64,000 nt of DNA from Sphingobacterium spiritivorum (lineage in GTDB: Bacteria > Bacteroidota > Bacteroidia > Sphingobacteriales > Sphingobacteriaceae), in contig NZ_CP068083.1 in assembly GCF_016725325.1 (NCBI RefSeq), positions 3,348,001 to 3,412,000 on the forward strand. Reading direction: 5' to 3'. Below the pieces are notes generated by a model that worked only from the letters and a program-made list of their open reading frames with translations, was not told the origin of the DNA and made no database searches. Below, piece by piece: positions 34,846 through 44,019 of the stretch. The position numbers were made by a program, and so were the translations under genes. Numbering within the stretch: position 1 is the stretch's first letter; every line of letters starts with the position of its first letter.

Positions 34846-35604
34846 TTACAATATGATCAGCAGCAGGGCCGAAACAGCTACTAAAGCCATAACCAGCACC
34901 CGGAATTGTTTTTCCGGAAGTACTTTTATAATACGGATTCCCAGATAGCCACCTAACAGAATAAAAGGAATAGCGAACATATTGAGAATAATCCCTGCCC
35001 AGGAAAGATTGTGCCATACAAATAATTGCAAGGGAATCTTAGTGTAGTTTAATATCATAATAAACCATGCTCCTGTAGCGACAAAGGCATATTTAGGTAA
35101 TTTTCGGGACAACAGATATACCGATAAAGCCGGTCCTGCAGCATTTCCGATCATAGTTGAAAATCCCGCAATAAATCCAAATAGCGGAGCGTACCAGCTC
35201 TTTTCAGCTACATTCGAGACCGATTTACTCTTTTCCATCCAGATCATAATGCCTACACCACTCAGGATACATATTCCCATTAATATGCGGAATAACTGGT
35301 CATCCATATTATTGGCCAGAAATAAACCGCCCAATAGCCCGACAAAAGCAGCAGGCAACATTCCTTTAATCTCCGACCACCGGAATTGTTTTCGGTAATA
35401 GATCACTGCAATCAGATCGGCCATACAAAGTAAAATCAGTACAATTCCGGTAGAATAGCGCGCTCCGAACAGAAAAGCAAACAGAGGTACAGCAAGTGTA
35501 CCTATATTCTGTACACCTGTCTTGGACATCCCGATGAGCATCGCACAAAAGAAGTACAATGCCCAATGATAGGGAGAGTGCAGCAGATCAAAGGCTTCCT
35601 GCAT
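34846..35604 (-). CDS. sulfite exporter TauE/SafE (TSUP) family transporter
   Basis: This 252-residue protein has about eight membrane helices in two related halves. Motifs GMSKTGVQNIGTLAVPL near the start and GFIAGFSTMIGNAAGPALS in the middle are those of the TSUP (TauE/SafE) family, which moves small sulfur or organic anions across the inner membrane. The substrate cannot be read from the sequence. It starts one base after the stop of the HAD phosphatase gene, so the two form an operon. Confidence 0.88.
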   Translation of the reverse strand: MQEAFDLLHSPYHWALYFFCAMLIGMSKTGVQNIGTLAVPLFAFLFGARYSTGIVLILLCMADLIAVIYYRKQFRWSEIKGMLPAAFVGLLGGLFLANNMDDQLFRILMGICILSGVGIMIWMEKSKSVSNVAEKSWYAPLFGFIAGFSTMIGNAAGPALSVYLLSRKLPKYAFVATGAWFIMILNYTKIPLQLFVWHNLSWAGIILNMFAIPFILLGGYLGIRIIKVLPEKQFRVLVMALVAVSALLLIIL

Positions 35605-35605
35605 A

Positions 35606-36265
35606 TCAGCTATTGATCAGCTCTTTTACCTTCTGCGCGGTTATTTCGGTATAATCAGAGATGTAGGCATCACAAGGTGGCAACTGTTCCCGTGTATGTG
35701 AGCTCAGTACTCCTACTACTTTCATGCCTGCATTCAAAGCTGCTGAAATACCGGAATAGGAATCCTCAAACACCAGACATTGTGATGGATCTACTCCTAA
35801 TCTTTCAGCCGTTAACAGATATACCTGTGGATCAGGCTTGTGCTTTGTGACATTTTCACTGGAAAGCATTGATTCCATCTTAGGGCCGAATTGCAAACCT
35901 TCTACAATAAGATCCAAATTGGCTTTAGGAGCCGAAGTGGCTACAGCCGTTTTGAAACCTTCCTGTTTGAGTTCATCCAGAAATTCAGGAAATCGGCTTA
36001 TCGGTGTAATCTCAGACTTATAAATCTGTCTGAACATATCTTCTTTTTCAAATTCAAGACGCAGAAGTTCTTCCCCCTCTACAGGTCTTTTAAAGAAGTG
36101 GCTCATAATATAGCTGTTGTGCTTGCCATACATATGATCCTGAAATTCCTGTTCGCTGCTTTCGATATTATATTTATTAAAAAATGCCTCGAAGGCTTTG
36201 GCATGATAGGGATTTGTGTGACAAATGACACCATCCATATCAAATATTACGGCATACTGACTCAT
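35606..36265 (-). CDS. HAD-superfamily phosphatase, beta-phosphoglucomutase-like
   Basis: This 219-residue protein has the HAD motifs: motif I DMDGV (residues 9-13, catalytic Asp9 and Asp11), motif II ATSAP near 109-113, a motif III lysine in KHKPDP, and motif IV VFEDSYSGISAA. A helical cap sits between motifs I and II. It belongs to the beta-phosphoglucomutase or GPH-like subgroup, but substrate specificity is not apparent. It is the first gene of a two-gene operon with the TSUP transporter. Confidence 0.88.
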   Translation of the reverse strand: MSQYAVIFDMDGVICHTNPYHAKAFEAFFNKYNIESSEQEFQDHMYGKHNSYIMSHFFKRPVEGEELLRLEFEKEDMFRQIYKSEITPISRFPEFLDELKQEGFKTAVATSAPKANLDLIVEGLQFGPKMESMLSSENVTKHKPDPQVYLLTAERLGVDPSQCLVFEDSYSGISAALNAGMKVVGVLSSHTREQLPPCDAYISDYTEITAQKVKELINS

Positions 36266-36410
36266 GGGGCAAAGATAGAATTTTTAGCAAAGCACATTGT
36301 GATAAAAACGTCAAAATCAGTCACACAACTATTACAAAGTCCTGCCTTATGTTCTTTTAAAATATATGTAGATTTATCCTACCTTTTAATACATCAACTT
36401 ATTACCTTCT

Positions 36411-38933
36411 ATGGAAAGCAGAAGAGAATTTATCCGAAAGTCCATCCTTTTCTCGGGAGCAGCTGGTCTTGCAACCGTTATGCCCGCATCTATTCAAAGA
36501 GCTTTAGCGATTGATCCGGATCCCGGCAGTACCTATCTGGATGCGGAACATGTAGTTATTCTAATGCAGGAAAACCGATCTTTTGATCATACGCTCGGAA
36601 GTCTGTCAGGTGTAAGGGGATTTAATGACCCTCGGGTGGTAACGCTTCCTGATCAGAATCCGGTATGGTTTCAGACAGATCACCTTGGAAAGACCTATGC
36701 ACCGTTCCGGTTAAATCTTATGGGCAGCAAAGTAACCTGGATAGGCTCCCTGCCACATTCAAGAGCCAGTCAGGTAGATGCTTTTAATGGGGGTAAGTAT
36801 GACCAGTGGTTGATATCAAAAAGATCCGGGAATAAGAAATATGCAGATATGCCGCTGACACTGGGATATTATTCACGCGAAGATCTTCCTTTTCATTATT
36901 CACTTGCAGATGCATTTACAGTCTGTGATCAGAATTTCTGTTCAGGAATGACCAGTACGACTCCAAACCGTTCTTTTTTCTGGACCGGAAAGATTACCCA
37001 GGAACTCGATGGTTTGCAAAAAGTAAATATCCGTAATGATGATTACGCTTATGGGAAGCATACATGGAAGACATTTCCGGAGTTATTGGAAGAAAATAAA
37101 GTGGCATGGAAATTTTATCAGAACGAAACAAGTTGTGGAGGAGGTTTTGCAGGTAAGGAGCGCTCCTGGTTATCTAATTTTGGTTGTAATCTTTTAGAGT
37201 TTTTCGAAGCATATCATGTCAAATTCAAGGATTCTTATCTGGATAATTTAAGGAAACAAGTAGAGAAGCTGCCGGGAGAAATCGGTAAACTGGAAGAGGC
37301 CAGTCCTTCTTCTTCGGAAGAGTCTGCAAGGATAAGAGAAAGTCTCAGGAATAAACAAGAGGCTTTGAATAAAGCTGAACAAGAATTGAAAATGTATAGT
37401 GCTGAGCAATACAACAAGCTGAGCGCATTTGAAAAATCCCTTAATCAGCGTGCATTTGTCACGAATAAGGAAGATGCAGACTTTCGTTCATTAGAAAAGC
37501 TGACCTTTAATGAAAGCGGAAAACTGCGGGAGGTAGAAGTGCCAAAAGGAGATATCCTGCATCAATTCAGGGCAGATGTTAAAGCCGGCAAACTGCCGGC
37601 AGTCTCCTGGCTGGCTGGCCCGCAAAATTTTTCGGATCATCCCAGTGCACCTTGGTACGGAGCCTGGTATGTATCTGAAGTGCTGGATATTCTGACCCAA
37701 AATCCGGAAGTCTGGAAGAAAACCATATTTATTATTACCTACGATGAGAATGACGGATATTATGATCATATTCCACCTTTTTCAATACCGGATAATAATA
37801 AACCTGAAACCGGTAAATGCTCTGCCGGAATAGATACAGAAGTTGAACATGTACGTCTGGAAAATGAATTGAAACAGGGAATTCCTAAAAAGCAGGCCAG
37901 AGAAGCACCTGTAGGGTTAGGATTTCGGGTGCCGATGTATATTGTCTCCCCATGGAGCCGAGGCGGTAAAGTCTGTTCGCAGGTATTTGATCATACCTCA
38001 TCATTACAATTCCTCGAAAAATTCATTAATGCAAAGTATAATAAATCCATTCATCTGGATAATATCAGTGCATGGAGAAGAACCATATGTGGGGACCTGA
38101 CATCTGCATTTACGCCTTTCGAGTCAGCGAAAGATCAGCTTCCATTTCTAAACAGAAATCAATACATTGAAAATATCTATAATGCCCAGTTTAAAGAGGA
38201 TCCTTCAGGGTTCGAAGAGTTGACAAAAGCCGAAATCAAAGCTGTACAGCAAAAACATACTATAAGTAAATTTAACCGTCTTCAGGAGAAAGGACAACGA
38301 AGATCAGCAGCTCTTCCGTATGAGTATGATGTATTTGGCAAAGTGGATGGCGGGCAGTTTACTATGCATATGGAAGTTTCTACAACTATTTTTGGTGCAC
38401 GTACAGCGGGTGTTCCGCTTACTGTATATGCTCCCGGAAAATATATGCAGTCTAAAGGAGAGCAGACTGAAATCTGCCGAAACTGGAATTTTGCCGTTAA
38501 AGCCAACGACCGCCTGGAATATCAATGGCCTGTAACTTCATTTGAAGATAATAAATATGTATTACGCGTACACGGACCAAATGGCTTTTACAGAGCATTT
38601 TCGGGTGAATCATCAGATCCCCAATTGCTGGTGAAGATAATTCCTGAACAAAAGAGTATGACAAAAGCAGCGACAGGAAATGCTGTCGTGCTGATCGAAA
38701 ATCAGGGAAAGAATCCTTTACGTATACATCTGGTATCCAAAAGTTATAAGGATGTAAATATAGAGCGGGAGATTGCCGGCAAGACAGAAGTTCAGGTATC
38801 TCTGGATCTGTCCTCATCCGGAAGCTGGTACGATCTGAAACTCACCTTGCCTGATTATAAAAACTTTGAACGGCATATGGCCGGACGTATTGAATCCGGG
38901 AATGAAACCGTAACAGATCCATTATTATCCTGA
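36411..38933 (+). CDS. phosphocholine-specific phospholipase C, Tat-exported
   Basis: This 840-residue enzyme hydrolyses phospholipids in the periplasm or outside the cell. The N-terminus has a twin-arginine signal (SRREFIRKSILFSGAAG). The alkaline-phosphatase-like catalytic domain starts with HVVILMQENRSFDHTLG, and further motifs are GMTSTTPNRSFFWTG and TYDENDGYYDHIPP. A Lys/Glu coiled-coil segment (about 275-345) is inserted before KLPAVSWLAGPQNFSDHP. Two C-terminal beta domains (from about 635) are those of bacterial phospholipase C. It stands alone and diverges from the HAD gene with 145 bases between. Confidence 0.92.
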   Translation: MESRREFIRKSILFSGAAGLATVMPASIQRALAIDPDPGSTYLDAEHVVILMQENRSFDHTLGSLSGVRGFNDPRVVTLPDQNPVWFQTDHLGKTYAPFRLNLMGSKVTWIGSLPHSRASQVDAFNGGKYDQWLISKRSGNKKYADMPLTLGYYSREDLPFHYSLADAFTVCDQNFCSGMTSTTPNRSFFWTGKITQELDGLQKVNIRNDDYAYGKHTWKTFPELLEENKVAWKFYQNETSCGGGFAGKERSWLSNFGCNLLEFFEAYHVKFKDSYLDNLRKQVEKLPGEIGKLEEASPSSSEESARIRESLRNKQEALNKAEQELKMYSAEQYNKLSAFEKSLNQRAFVTNKEDADFRSLEKLTFNESGKLREVEVPKGDILHQFRADVKAGKLPAVSWLAGPQNFSDHPSAPWYGAWYVSEVLDILTQNPEVWKKTIFIITYDENDGYYDHIPPFSIPDNNKPETGKCSAGIDTEVEHVRLENELKQGIPKKQAREAPVGLGFRVPMYIVSPWSRGGKVCSQVFDHTSSLQFLEKFINAKYNKSIHLDNISAWRRTICGDLTSAFTPFESAKDQLPFLNRNQYIENIYNAQFKEDPSGFEELTKAEIKAVQQKHTISKFNRLQEKGQRRSAALPYEYDVFGKVDGGQFTMHMEVSTTIFGARTAGVPLTVYAPGKYMQSKGEQTEICRNWNFAVKANDRLEYQWPVTSFEDNKYVLRVHGPNGFYRAFSGESSDPQLLVKIIPEQKSMTKAATGNAVVLIENQGKNPLRIHLVSKSYKDVNIEREIAGKTEVQVSLDLSSSGSWYDLKLTLPDYKNFERHMAGRIESGNETVTDPLLS

Positions 38934-38991
38934 TCTAAAAAACTATTTGGCTAATCATTTTGTTATCTTTTATACGAAAGGAGATAAGACT

Positions 38992-39378
38992 ATGATCAAT
39001 AAGGAAGACAACAATAAGCAAGGTGAAGCAGATGAAGAAAAAGATAATCTGGCCAATAACCTGAGTTATAATACAGAAAAGGACAGTTACGAGCTGGATG
39101 TGGATGATGACGATCCGGATTATGATCATCCTGCAGACTATGATACACTTGCAGAAGGAGCGGAAGATGATGATTCTACCTATGACGATTCAAATCCTTT
39201 TGTCGGGGATGAATATGCGGATGAAGATGATCTGGAAGCAGACGACTGGGAAAAAGAAGGAATGCATGAGACTGATGCAGATCATCTCAGGATCTCCCGT
39301 AAAGATGAGGAACTCTCCCGGACAGATGAAGATCTGAGAGATGATCTCGATGAGGAAGGATATCCAAAAAATGATTAA
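38992..39378 (+). CDS. small very acidic protein
   Basis: This encodes 128 residues from the ATG at 38992 (MINKEDNNKQGEADEE), preceded by AAAGGAGATAAG, an unusual good Shine-Dalgarno match for this genome. The frame is open upstream to 38947 but that part is hydrophobic and would not fit. Nearly the whole protein is Asp and Glu with short repeats (DVDDDDPDYDHP, EGAEDDDSTYDD). It has no signal peptide and looks disordered. The function is unknown; metal or cation binding is only a guess. A perfect terminator follows. Confidence 0.7.
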   Translation: MINKEDNNKQGEADEEKDNLANNLSYNTEKDSYELDVDDDDPDYDHPADYDTLAEGAEDDDSTYDDSNPFVGDEYADEDDLEADDWEKEGMHETDADHLRISRKDEELSRTDEDLRDDLDEEGYPKND

Positions 39379-39385
39379 ATAGATG

Positions 39386-39422
39386 ACAGGCTCTTATTTC
39401 AAAATAAGAGCCTGTTCATTTT
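39386..39422 (+). terminator. intrinsic terminator
   Basis: Perfect 14-base arms, ACAGGCTCTTATTT (39386-39399) and its complement (39402-39415), with a two-base loop, followed by TCATTTTGTC. It ends the acidic-protein transcript. Confidence 0.8.
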
Positions 39423-39501
39423 GTCATCTTCTGTTGTCAGTTGTATTGTTAAATTTTTATATTTACAACATAACCTTTCAATAAGGCAGTCTACTGACAC
39501 T

Positions 39502-41376
39502 ATGCATGATGATCCGCAACATAAATCTTTAGCCGATATCCACGAAAGTGTGGACGTGACAAAAGGCAAAACCAAATGGAAACGAGTTCTTAGTTTTTTC
39601 GGTCCGGCTTATCTGATCAGTGTCGGATATATGGACCCCGGTAACTGGGCTACAGATCTGGCCGGCGGAAGCCAGTTTGGATATACGCTGATTTGGGTCT
39701 TACTGATGAGTAATATCATGGCCTTATTGCTGCAGAGTCTGTGTGCAAGACTCGGGATCGTCCGCGGAAAGGATCTTGCCCAATGTAATCGGGAGACTTA
39801 CCCCAAAAGAATGAATTTTGCACTCTATGTACTGGCAGAAATTGCTATTGCAGCATGTGATCTGGCGGAAGTACTGGGGATGGCAATAGGTCTCAATTTG
39901 CTTTTTGGTATCGATCTGCTATGGGGAGTGTTGATCAGCTTTGCAGATACCTTTCTGTTGCTGTATCTGCAGAAACTGGGGATGCGTAAGATGGAGCTGT
40001 TCATTATCGGGCTGATATCTATGATCGGGATGTGTTTTATGGTAGAAATGTTTTTTGCCAAGCCCGATTTTACAGAAGTTGCAAAGGGATTTATACCCTC
40101 TATTCCAAACAGCGCAGCACTATATATCAGTATAGGTATTATCGGAGCTACAGTAATGCCGCATAACCTCTATCTGCATTCAGCCCTTGTACAGACTCGC
40201 AAGATTCCGAGAGACAGCCTGTCTATCAGGAAAGCCTTAAAGTATAATTTTTTCGATAGTGCTATTGCCCTTAATCTGGCTTTCTTCGTTAATGCAGCCA
40301 TATTGATTCTTGCAGCTGCGGTATTCCATAAAAACGGGATGCATCAGGTAGCTGATCTGGAAGATGCTTATCACCTTTTGGGAACTACATTAGGTACCGA
40401 ATGGGCATCTAAATTATTTGCAGTTGCACTTATTCTGGCAGGGCAGAGTTCTACGGTGACAGGTACGCTTGCCGGACAGATTGTAATGGAAGGATACCTG
40501 CGGTTGCGTATCAGTCCCGTGCTCAGACGTATTATCACCAGATTGCTGGCCATTGTTCCGGCTGTACTGGTTATCCTGATTGCAGGAGAAGGTCAAGTCG
40601 GATCATTGCTGATTTTTAGTCAGGTATTATTAAGTATGCAGCTGGCGTTTGCAGTCGTACCGCTGATTCATTTTGTGAGTGACCGGAAAAAGATGGGCGA
40701 ATTTGTAATCAAGCCCTATGTGCGTATAATGGCATGGACCATTGCAATAATTATAGCTGTACTCAATTTTCAGCTGGTCTATGAAGAAGTAAAGGGATGG
40801 ATTGAAGAACTGGATAATATCTGGTGGACCATTGCTCTTATCTCCGGAAGTATAGGATTGGCCGTATTATTACTGATGACATTCTTCTATCCGATATGGC
40901 ATAAACGCAGACCTACAACAGTAGAGGTACATCCTCCGTTTGAGGAACTCGTGTTTAGAGAAGTTAATCCTTTTCATCATATTGTGGTCGCGCTGGATTT
41001 CTCCTTCTCAGATACCAAAGTCGTAGAGTATGCCTTGCAGTTATCCGATAAGAGTACCCGTTTTGTACTGGTGCATATTGTAGAAAGTGCATCCGTGAAA
41101 TATACCGGAGGTGAATCCGGAGATTATGAATCCCGGAAAGATCTGGAACGCCTGATGAAGTACGTGGAATTCTTTAAAGATAAAGGATATGCTGTGGAAT
41201 ATGAATTAGGTTATAACAACCGGGTAAAAGCTATTGCAGATATTTGTCTGGCACACGATAGTGATCTCCTTATTGTAGGAAGCCACGGACATACAGGAGT
41301 AAAAGATTTTGTATTTGGAGAAACCGTAAATAAGCTGCGGCATGCAGTTAAGATTCCTGTCTTTATTGCACAATAA
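39502..41376 (+). CDS. mntH: Nramp-type metal transporter fused to a universal stress domain
   Basis: This encodes 624 residues from the ATG at 39502 (MHDDPQHKSLADIHES); the upstream frame overlaps the terminator. Residues about 35-455 are an Nramp/MntH divalent metal importer with about eleven membrane helices, including the metal-site motifs MDPGNWATD and ATVMPHNLYLHS. Residues about 485-624 are a soluble UspA-type domain (HHIVVALDFS, VGSHGHTG, IPVFIA) with the nucleotide-binding GxxGH-like loop. Ordinary MntH is about 400-450 residues. The tail may regulate transport. It probably imports manganese or iron. Confidence 0.93.
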   Translation: MHDDPQHKSLADIHESVDVTKGKTKWKRVLSFFGPAYLISVGYMDPGNWATDLAGGSQFGYTLIWVLLMSNIMALLLQSLCARLGIVRGKDLAQCNRETYPKRMNFALYVLAEIAIAACDLAEVLGMAIGLNLLFGIDLLWGVLISFADTFLLLYLQKLGMRKMELFIIGLISMIGMCFMVEMFFAKPDFTEVAKGFIPSIPNSAALYISIGIIGATVMPHNLYLHSALVQTRKIPRDSLSIRKALKYNFFDSAIALNLAFFVNAAILILAAAVFHKNGMHQVADLEDAYHLLGTTLGTEWASKLFAVALILAGQSSTVTGTLAGQIVMEGYLRLRISPVLRRIITRLLAIVPAVLVILIAGEGQVGSLLIFSQVLLSMQLAFAVVPLIHFVSDRKKMGEFVIKPYVRIMAWTIAIIIAVLNFQLVYEEVKGWIEELDNIWWTIALISGSIGLAVLLLMTFFYPIWHKRRPTTVEVHPPFEELVFREVNPFHHIVVALDFSFSDTKVVEYALQLSDKSTRFVLVHIVESASVKYTGGESGDYESRKDLERLMKYVEFFKDKGYAVEYELGYNNRVKAIADICLAHDSDLLIVGSHGHTGVKDFVFGETVNKLRHAVKIPVFIAQ

Positions 41377-41394
41377 TATTATAAACGAAGGACT

Positions 41395-42183
41395 ATGAAA
41401 ATATCACTGATTGGAAAAACAGCTATGGTAGGGGGAAGCACCTCCGGTATCGGTAAAGCCATCGCAATTGCATTGGCCGAGTGTGGAGCCAGTGTGATAC
41501 TTGTCGCCCGCAATGAACAAAAATTAAAAGCAGTGCAGGAGATACTCGATACGACTCAGGGACAACAGCATGATCACCTGGTTGTAGATTTCAGTTTATT
41601 TGATGAAGCAAAAGAAAAGATTGCTGCCTTCTTCTCCAGCAGAAAAACAGATATTCTGGTCAATAATACTAACGGCCCCTCTGCAGGAGGAATTAAAGAT
41701 AAAGTAACAGAAGATTATCAGCAGGCTTTCGATTTGTTATTCCAGTATGCGGTGTATACCACACTTCAGGCATTACCCCATATGGAAAAGAATCAGTTTG
41801 GACGCATCATTAACGTTTCTTCCATGACTGTGAAAGAACCTCAGGATACACTTGTACTTTCAAATACGATGCGTACGGCGCTGGTGAGCTGGAGTAAATC
41901 GCTTTCGAGAGCAGTTGCAGCTCAGCAAATTACGGTAAATACAGTTTTGACCGGTTATTTTGATACCGATAGGTTAAATAGCCTCATGGAGACTCAGGCC
42001 GGGAAGATGCAGTTAAGTTTTGAAGAAGTAAAAGCCAAAAGAATAGATGCTATTCCAATGAAACGACTGGGTAAGCCCGAAGAATATGCCTCGCTGGTTG
42101 CTTTTCTAGCGTCAGATCATGCTGCTTATCTGACAGGTACAGCCATTCAGCTGGACGGAGGATTAATGACAGGAATGTTGTAG
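41395..42183 (+). CDS. short-chain dehydrogenase/reductase
   Basis: This 262-residue SDR has a Rossmann fold with GSTSGIGKA for the dinucleotide and ILVNNTNGP in the NNAG position. The active-site region reads INVSSMTVKEP with Ser but the following YxxxK is replaced by SNTMRTALVSWSKS: the Tyr is missing and the Lys is present, as in 3-oxoacyl-ACP-reductase-like atypical SDRs (YohF/AcaP type). The end MKRLGKPEEYASLVAFLAS and LDGGL is standard. The reaction is unknown and reduced activity is possible because of the missing Tyr. It follows mntH by 18 bases. Confidence 0.85.
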   Translation: MKISLIGKTAMVGGSTSGIGKAIAIALAECGASVILVARNEQKLKAVQEILDTTQGQQHDHLVVDFSLFDEAKEKIAAFFSSRKTDILVNNTNGPSAGGIKDKVTEDYQQAFDLLFQYAVYTTLQALPHMEKNQFGRIINVSSMTVKEPQDTLVLSNTMRTALVSWSKSLSRAVAAQQITVNTVLTGYFDTDRLNSLMETQAGKMQLSFEEVKAKRIDAIPMKRLGKPEEYASLVAFLASDHAAYLTGTAIQLDGGLMTGML

Positions 42184-42200
42184 CCAACAGCTCCTGTCAT
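42166..42200. terminator. hairpin between convergent genes
   Basis: Exact 9-base arms ATGACAGGA (42166-42174) and TCCTGTCAT (42192-42200) enclose a second stem GTTG/CAAC. It overlaps the SDR stop codon and lies 16 bases from the end of the PPK2 gene. It may serve both strands. Confidence 0.5.
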
Positions 42201-42215
42201 CTGTCTTCCCGTAAC

Positions 42216-43100
42216 TTACTCGCTTTCGAGTTGATTCTTATATTTCTTTATATGTCCCTGAATTTCTTCACTTAACTCAGGGTATTTGATATCGGTGTAC
42301 TGTTCTAATGTTTCCAGTATAATCTGTGCGACCAGATAACGGGCCGTTTCTTTACAATCAGACGGAATGATATACCAGGGGGTTTTCTTTTTAGAAGTGT
42401 GCTGTATTGCTTCTTCATAGTATTCCATGTACTTATCCCATAGCTGGCGTTCGGATAGATCACCGGGTGAGAACTTCCATTGGTGTTTTTCTTTTTCCAA
42501 TCTTCTCAAGAGTCTGTTTTTCTGTTCATCCTTGCTAAGGTTCAGGAAAAATTTGAAAAGTATAGTGCCGTTCTCAATAAGATGATTCTCAAAGTTATTG
42601 ATTTGTTCATAGCGTTTCTGCCATAGTTCGTTCGTCACATCCTTTTCTTCCCGGATGTCCGGAATATTTTCACTTAACAAATAGGAAGGATGCACACGTG
42701 TCACCAGTACATTTTCATAATGTGTACGGTTGAATACCCCGAATTTCCCCTTTTCAGGTAATGCGATATAATGTCTCCACAGATAGTCATGCTGATGTTC
42801 TTTTTCCGAAGGAGTCTTGAAACTTTGTACATCCACACCTCTTACGTTGAACTTTGCAAATACTTCCCTTATCAGACTGTCTTTTCCGGCAGTATCCATA
42901 CCCTGCAGACATACCAATACATTATACTTATCATGAGCATACATGACATCCTGTAATTTGCTGAGTTTTTTGCGTACATCTTTTAATTTGGCTGTCGCCT
43001 CATCTACACTAATTTCTTCTGAAATATCTGTGGAATGATCACTGATCTTGAAATTTTTAGAGGCCTGAAGCCTTTTGGAGTAATTCGTTTTCGGGCTCAT
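42216..43100 (-). CDS. ppk2: polyphosphate kinase 2 family protein
   Basis: This 294-residue enzyme transfers phosphate from polyphosphate to nucleotides. It shows Walker A GMDTAGKDS, then FKTPSEKEHQHDYLWR, FNRTHYENVLVTRVHP and the lid region FLNLSKDEQKNRLLRRLE, WKFSPGDLSER and PWYIIPSD. This is the pattern of single-domain PPK2 proteins, most like class III enzymes that phosphorylate AMP and ADP. The length is normal. It stands alone on the minus strand, convergent with the SDR. Confidence 0.9.
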   Translation of the reverse strand: MSPKTNYSKRLQASKNFKISDHSTDISEEISVDEATAKLKDVRKKLSKLQDVMYAHDKYNVLVCLQGMDTAGKDSLIREVFAKFNVRGVDVQSFKTPSEKEHQHDYLWRHYIALPEKGKFGVFNRTHYENVLVTRVHPSYLLSENIPDIREEKDVTNELWQKRYEQINNFENHLIENGTILFKFFLNLSKDEQKNRLLRRLEKEKHQWKFSPGDLSERQLWDKYMEYYEEAIQHTSKKKTPWYIIPSDCKETARYLVAQIILETLEQYTDIKYPELSEEIQGHIKKYKNQLESE

Positions 43101-43207
43101 AATATTGACGTTTCTTATAAAAATATTAAATTTTGTTCATAAACGCTGAGGGTTGTAGCAAATAGTTTAAATCGTTAAAATGGTTTTTCTATTAGTTTTG
43201 GTAAACA

Positions 43208-43242
43208 AAAAAGTCTTTACCCGTCAGGAGTAAAGACTTTTT
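43208..43242 (-). terminator. intrinsic terminator of the YceI gene
   Basis: Arms AAAAAGTCTTTAC (43208-43220) and GTAAAGACTTTTT (43230-43242) around a 9-base loop, with T-runs in both directions. It lies 20 bases after the YceI stop on the minus strand. Confidence 0.8.
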
Positions 43243-43262
43243 ATAATAAGGGACAGAAAGGA

Positions 43263-43853
43263 TTATTGTTGTACCAGTTCAGTATTCACTGTGATCGTTA
43301 CATCCGAACCTACAGCAGCTACTCCTGAAGGAAGTTTGTCATTGTATTTGATCCCGTAATCCAGACGGTTTATTTTAGTAGTAGCTGTAAAACCTGCGCG
43401 TGTTTTACCCCATGGATCCGTAATGTTCTGACCATTTTGTTTTACATCAAAAATAACGCGTTTAGTGACATCACGAATAGTAAGATCAGCTTCTAGTTTT
43501 AACTTGCCGGCTTTATCTTTCTTTAAGGATACCGATTTCAATGTAATAGTAGGATATTTCTCTGCATTGAAGAAATCATCAGATTTCAAATGCTTGTCTC
43601 TGGCTTCGATACGTGTATCGATGCTGTTTACATTGATTTTGAAATCGACCTTTGCATTCTCAAATCCCGTTTTTGTAGGTGCATCGACAGAACCTTCGAA
43701 TGAGTTAAATTCTCCGTCAACAAAGCTGATACCTAAATGTTCAACTGTAAAACGTACATTAGTGTGTGCAGGGTCTACAGCCCATTTCACCTGAGCAACT
43801 GTAACGTTCATTGCGGCAAATAATGCAATGAAAAGAGGGAATAGTTTTTTCAT
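43263..43853 (-). CDS. YceI family periplasmic lipid-binding protein
   Basis: This 196-residue protein has a signal peptide (MKKLFPLFIALFAAMNVTVA, then QVKWA). The mature lipocalin-like barrel shows the YceI signature: VDPAHTNVRFTVEHLGIS, GEFNSFEGSV, and F-NAEKYPTITLKS. C-terminal GFTATTKINRLDYGI is typical. Family members bind isoprenoid quinones or similar lipids. It is monocistronic. The 118 bases upstream are AT-rich. Confidence 0.93.
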   Translation of the reverse strand: MKKLFPLFIALFAAMNVTVAQVKWAVDPAHTNVRFTVEHLGISFVDGEFNSFEGSVDAPTKTGFENAKVDFKINVNSIDTRIEARDKHLKSDDFFNAEKYPTITLKSVSLKKDKAGKLKLEADLTIRDVTKRVIFDVKQNGQNITDPWGKTRAGFTATTKINRLDYGIKYNDKLPSGVAAVGSDVTITVNTELVQQ

Positions 43854-43966
43854 GATAATTGATATTTAAATAAGTGTTATAACATGTATTTTTTGAAAGT
43901 ATGCAAATGTCTTTAATTAAAATCAAATATCCTAATGATTTGTTTTTAAAATAAAATAATCATTAT

Positions 43967-43999
43967 ATATAGTGATATTTGTATTTATCACTATATTTG
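43967..43999 (+). promoter_or_regulatory. palindrome overlapping the satD promoter
   Basis: Arms ATATAGTGATA (43967-43977) and TATCACTATAT (43986-43996) are exact complements with an 8-base spacer. The right arm overlaps TATATTTG (43992-43999), a perfect -7 box. A repressor bound here would block transcription, so this may be an operator. Confidence 0.55.
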
Positions 44000-44019
44000 T
44001 TGATAGTGTAAGCAATATT

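Noticed and set aside
35891..36514. Open frame of about 200 codons on the plus strand
   Set aside because: It is antisense to the HAD phosphatase and runs into the phospholipase start; no domain is recognisable.
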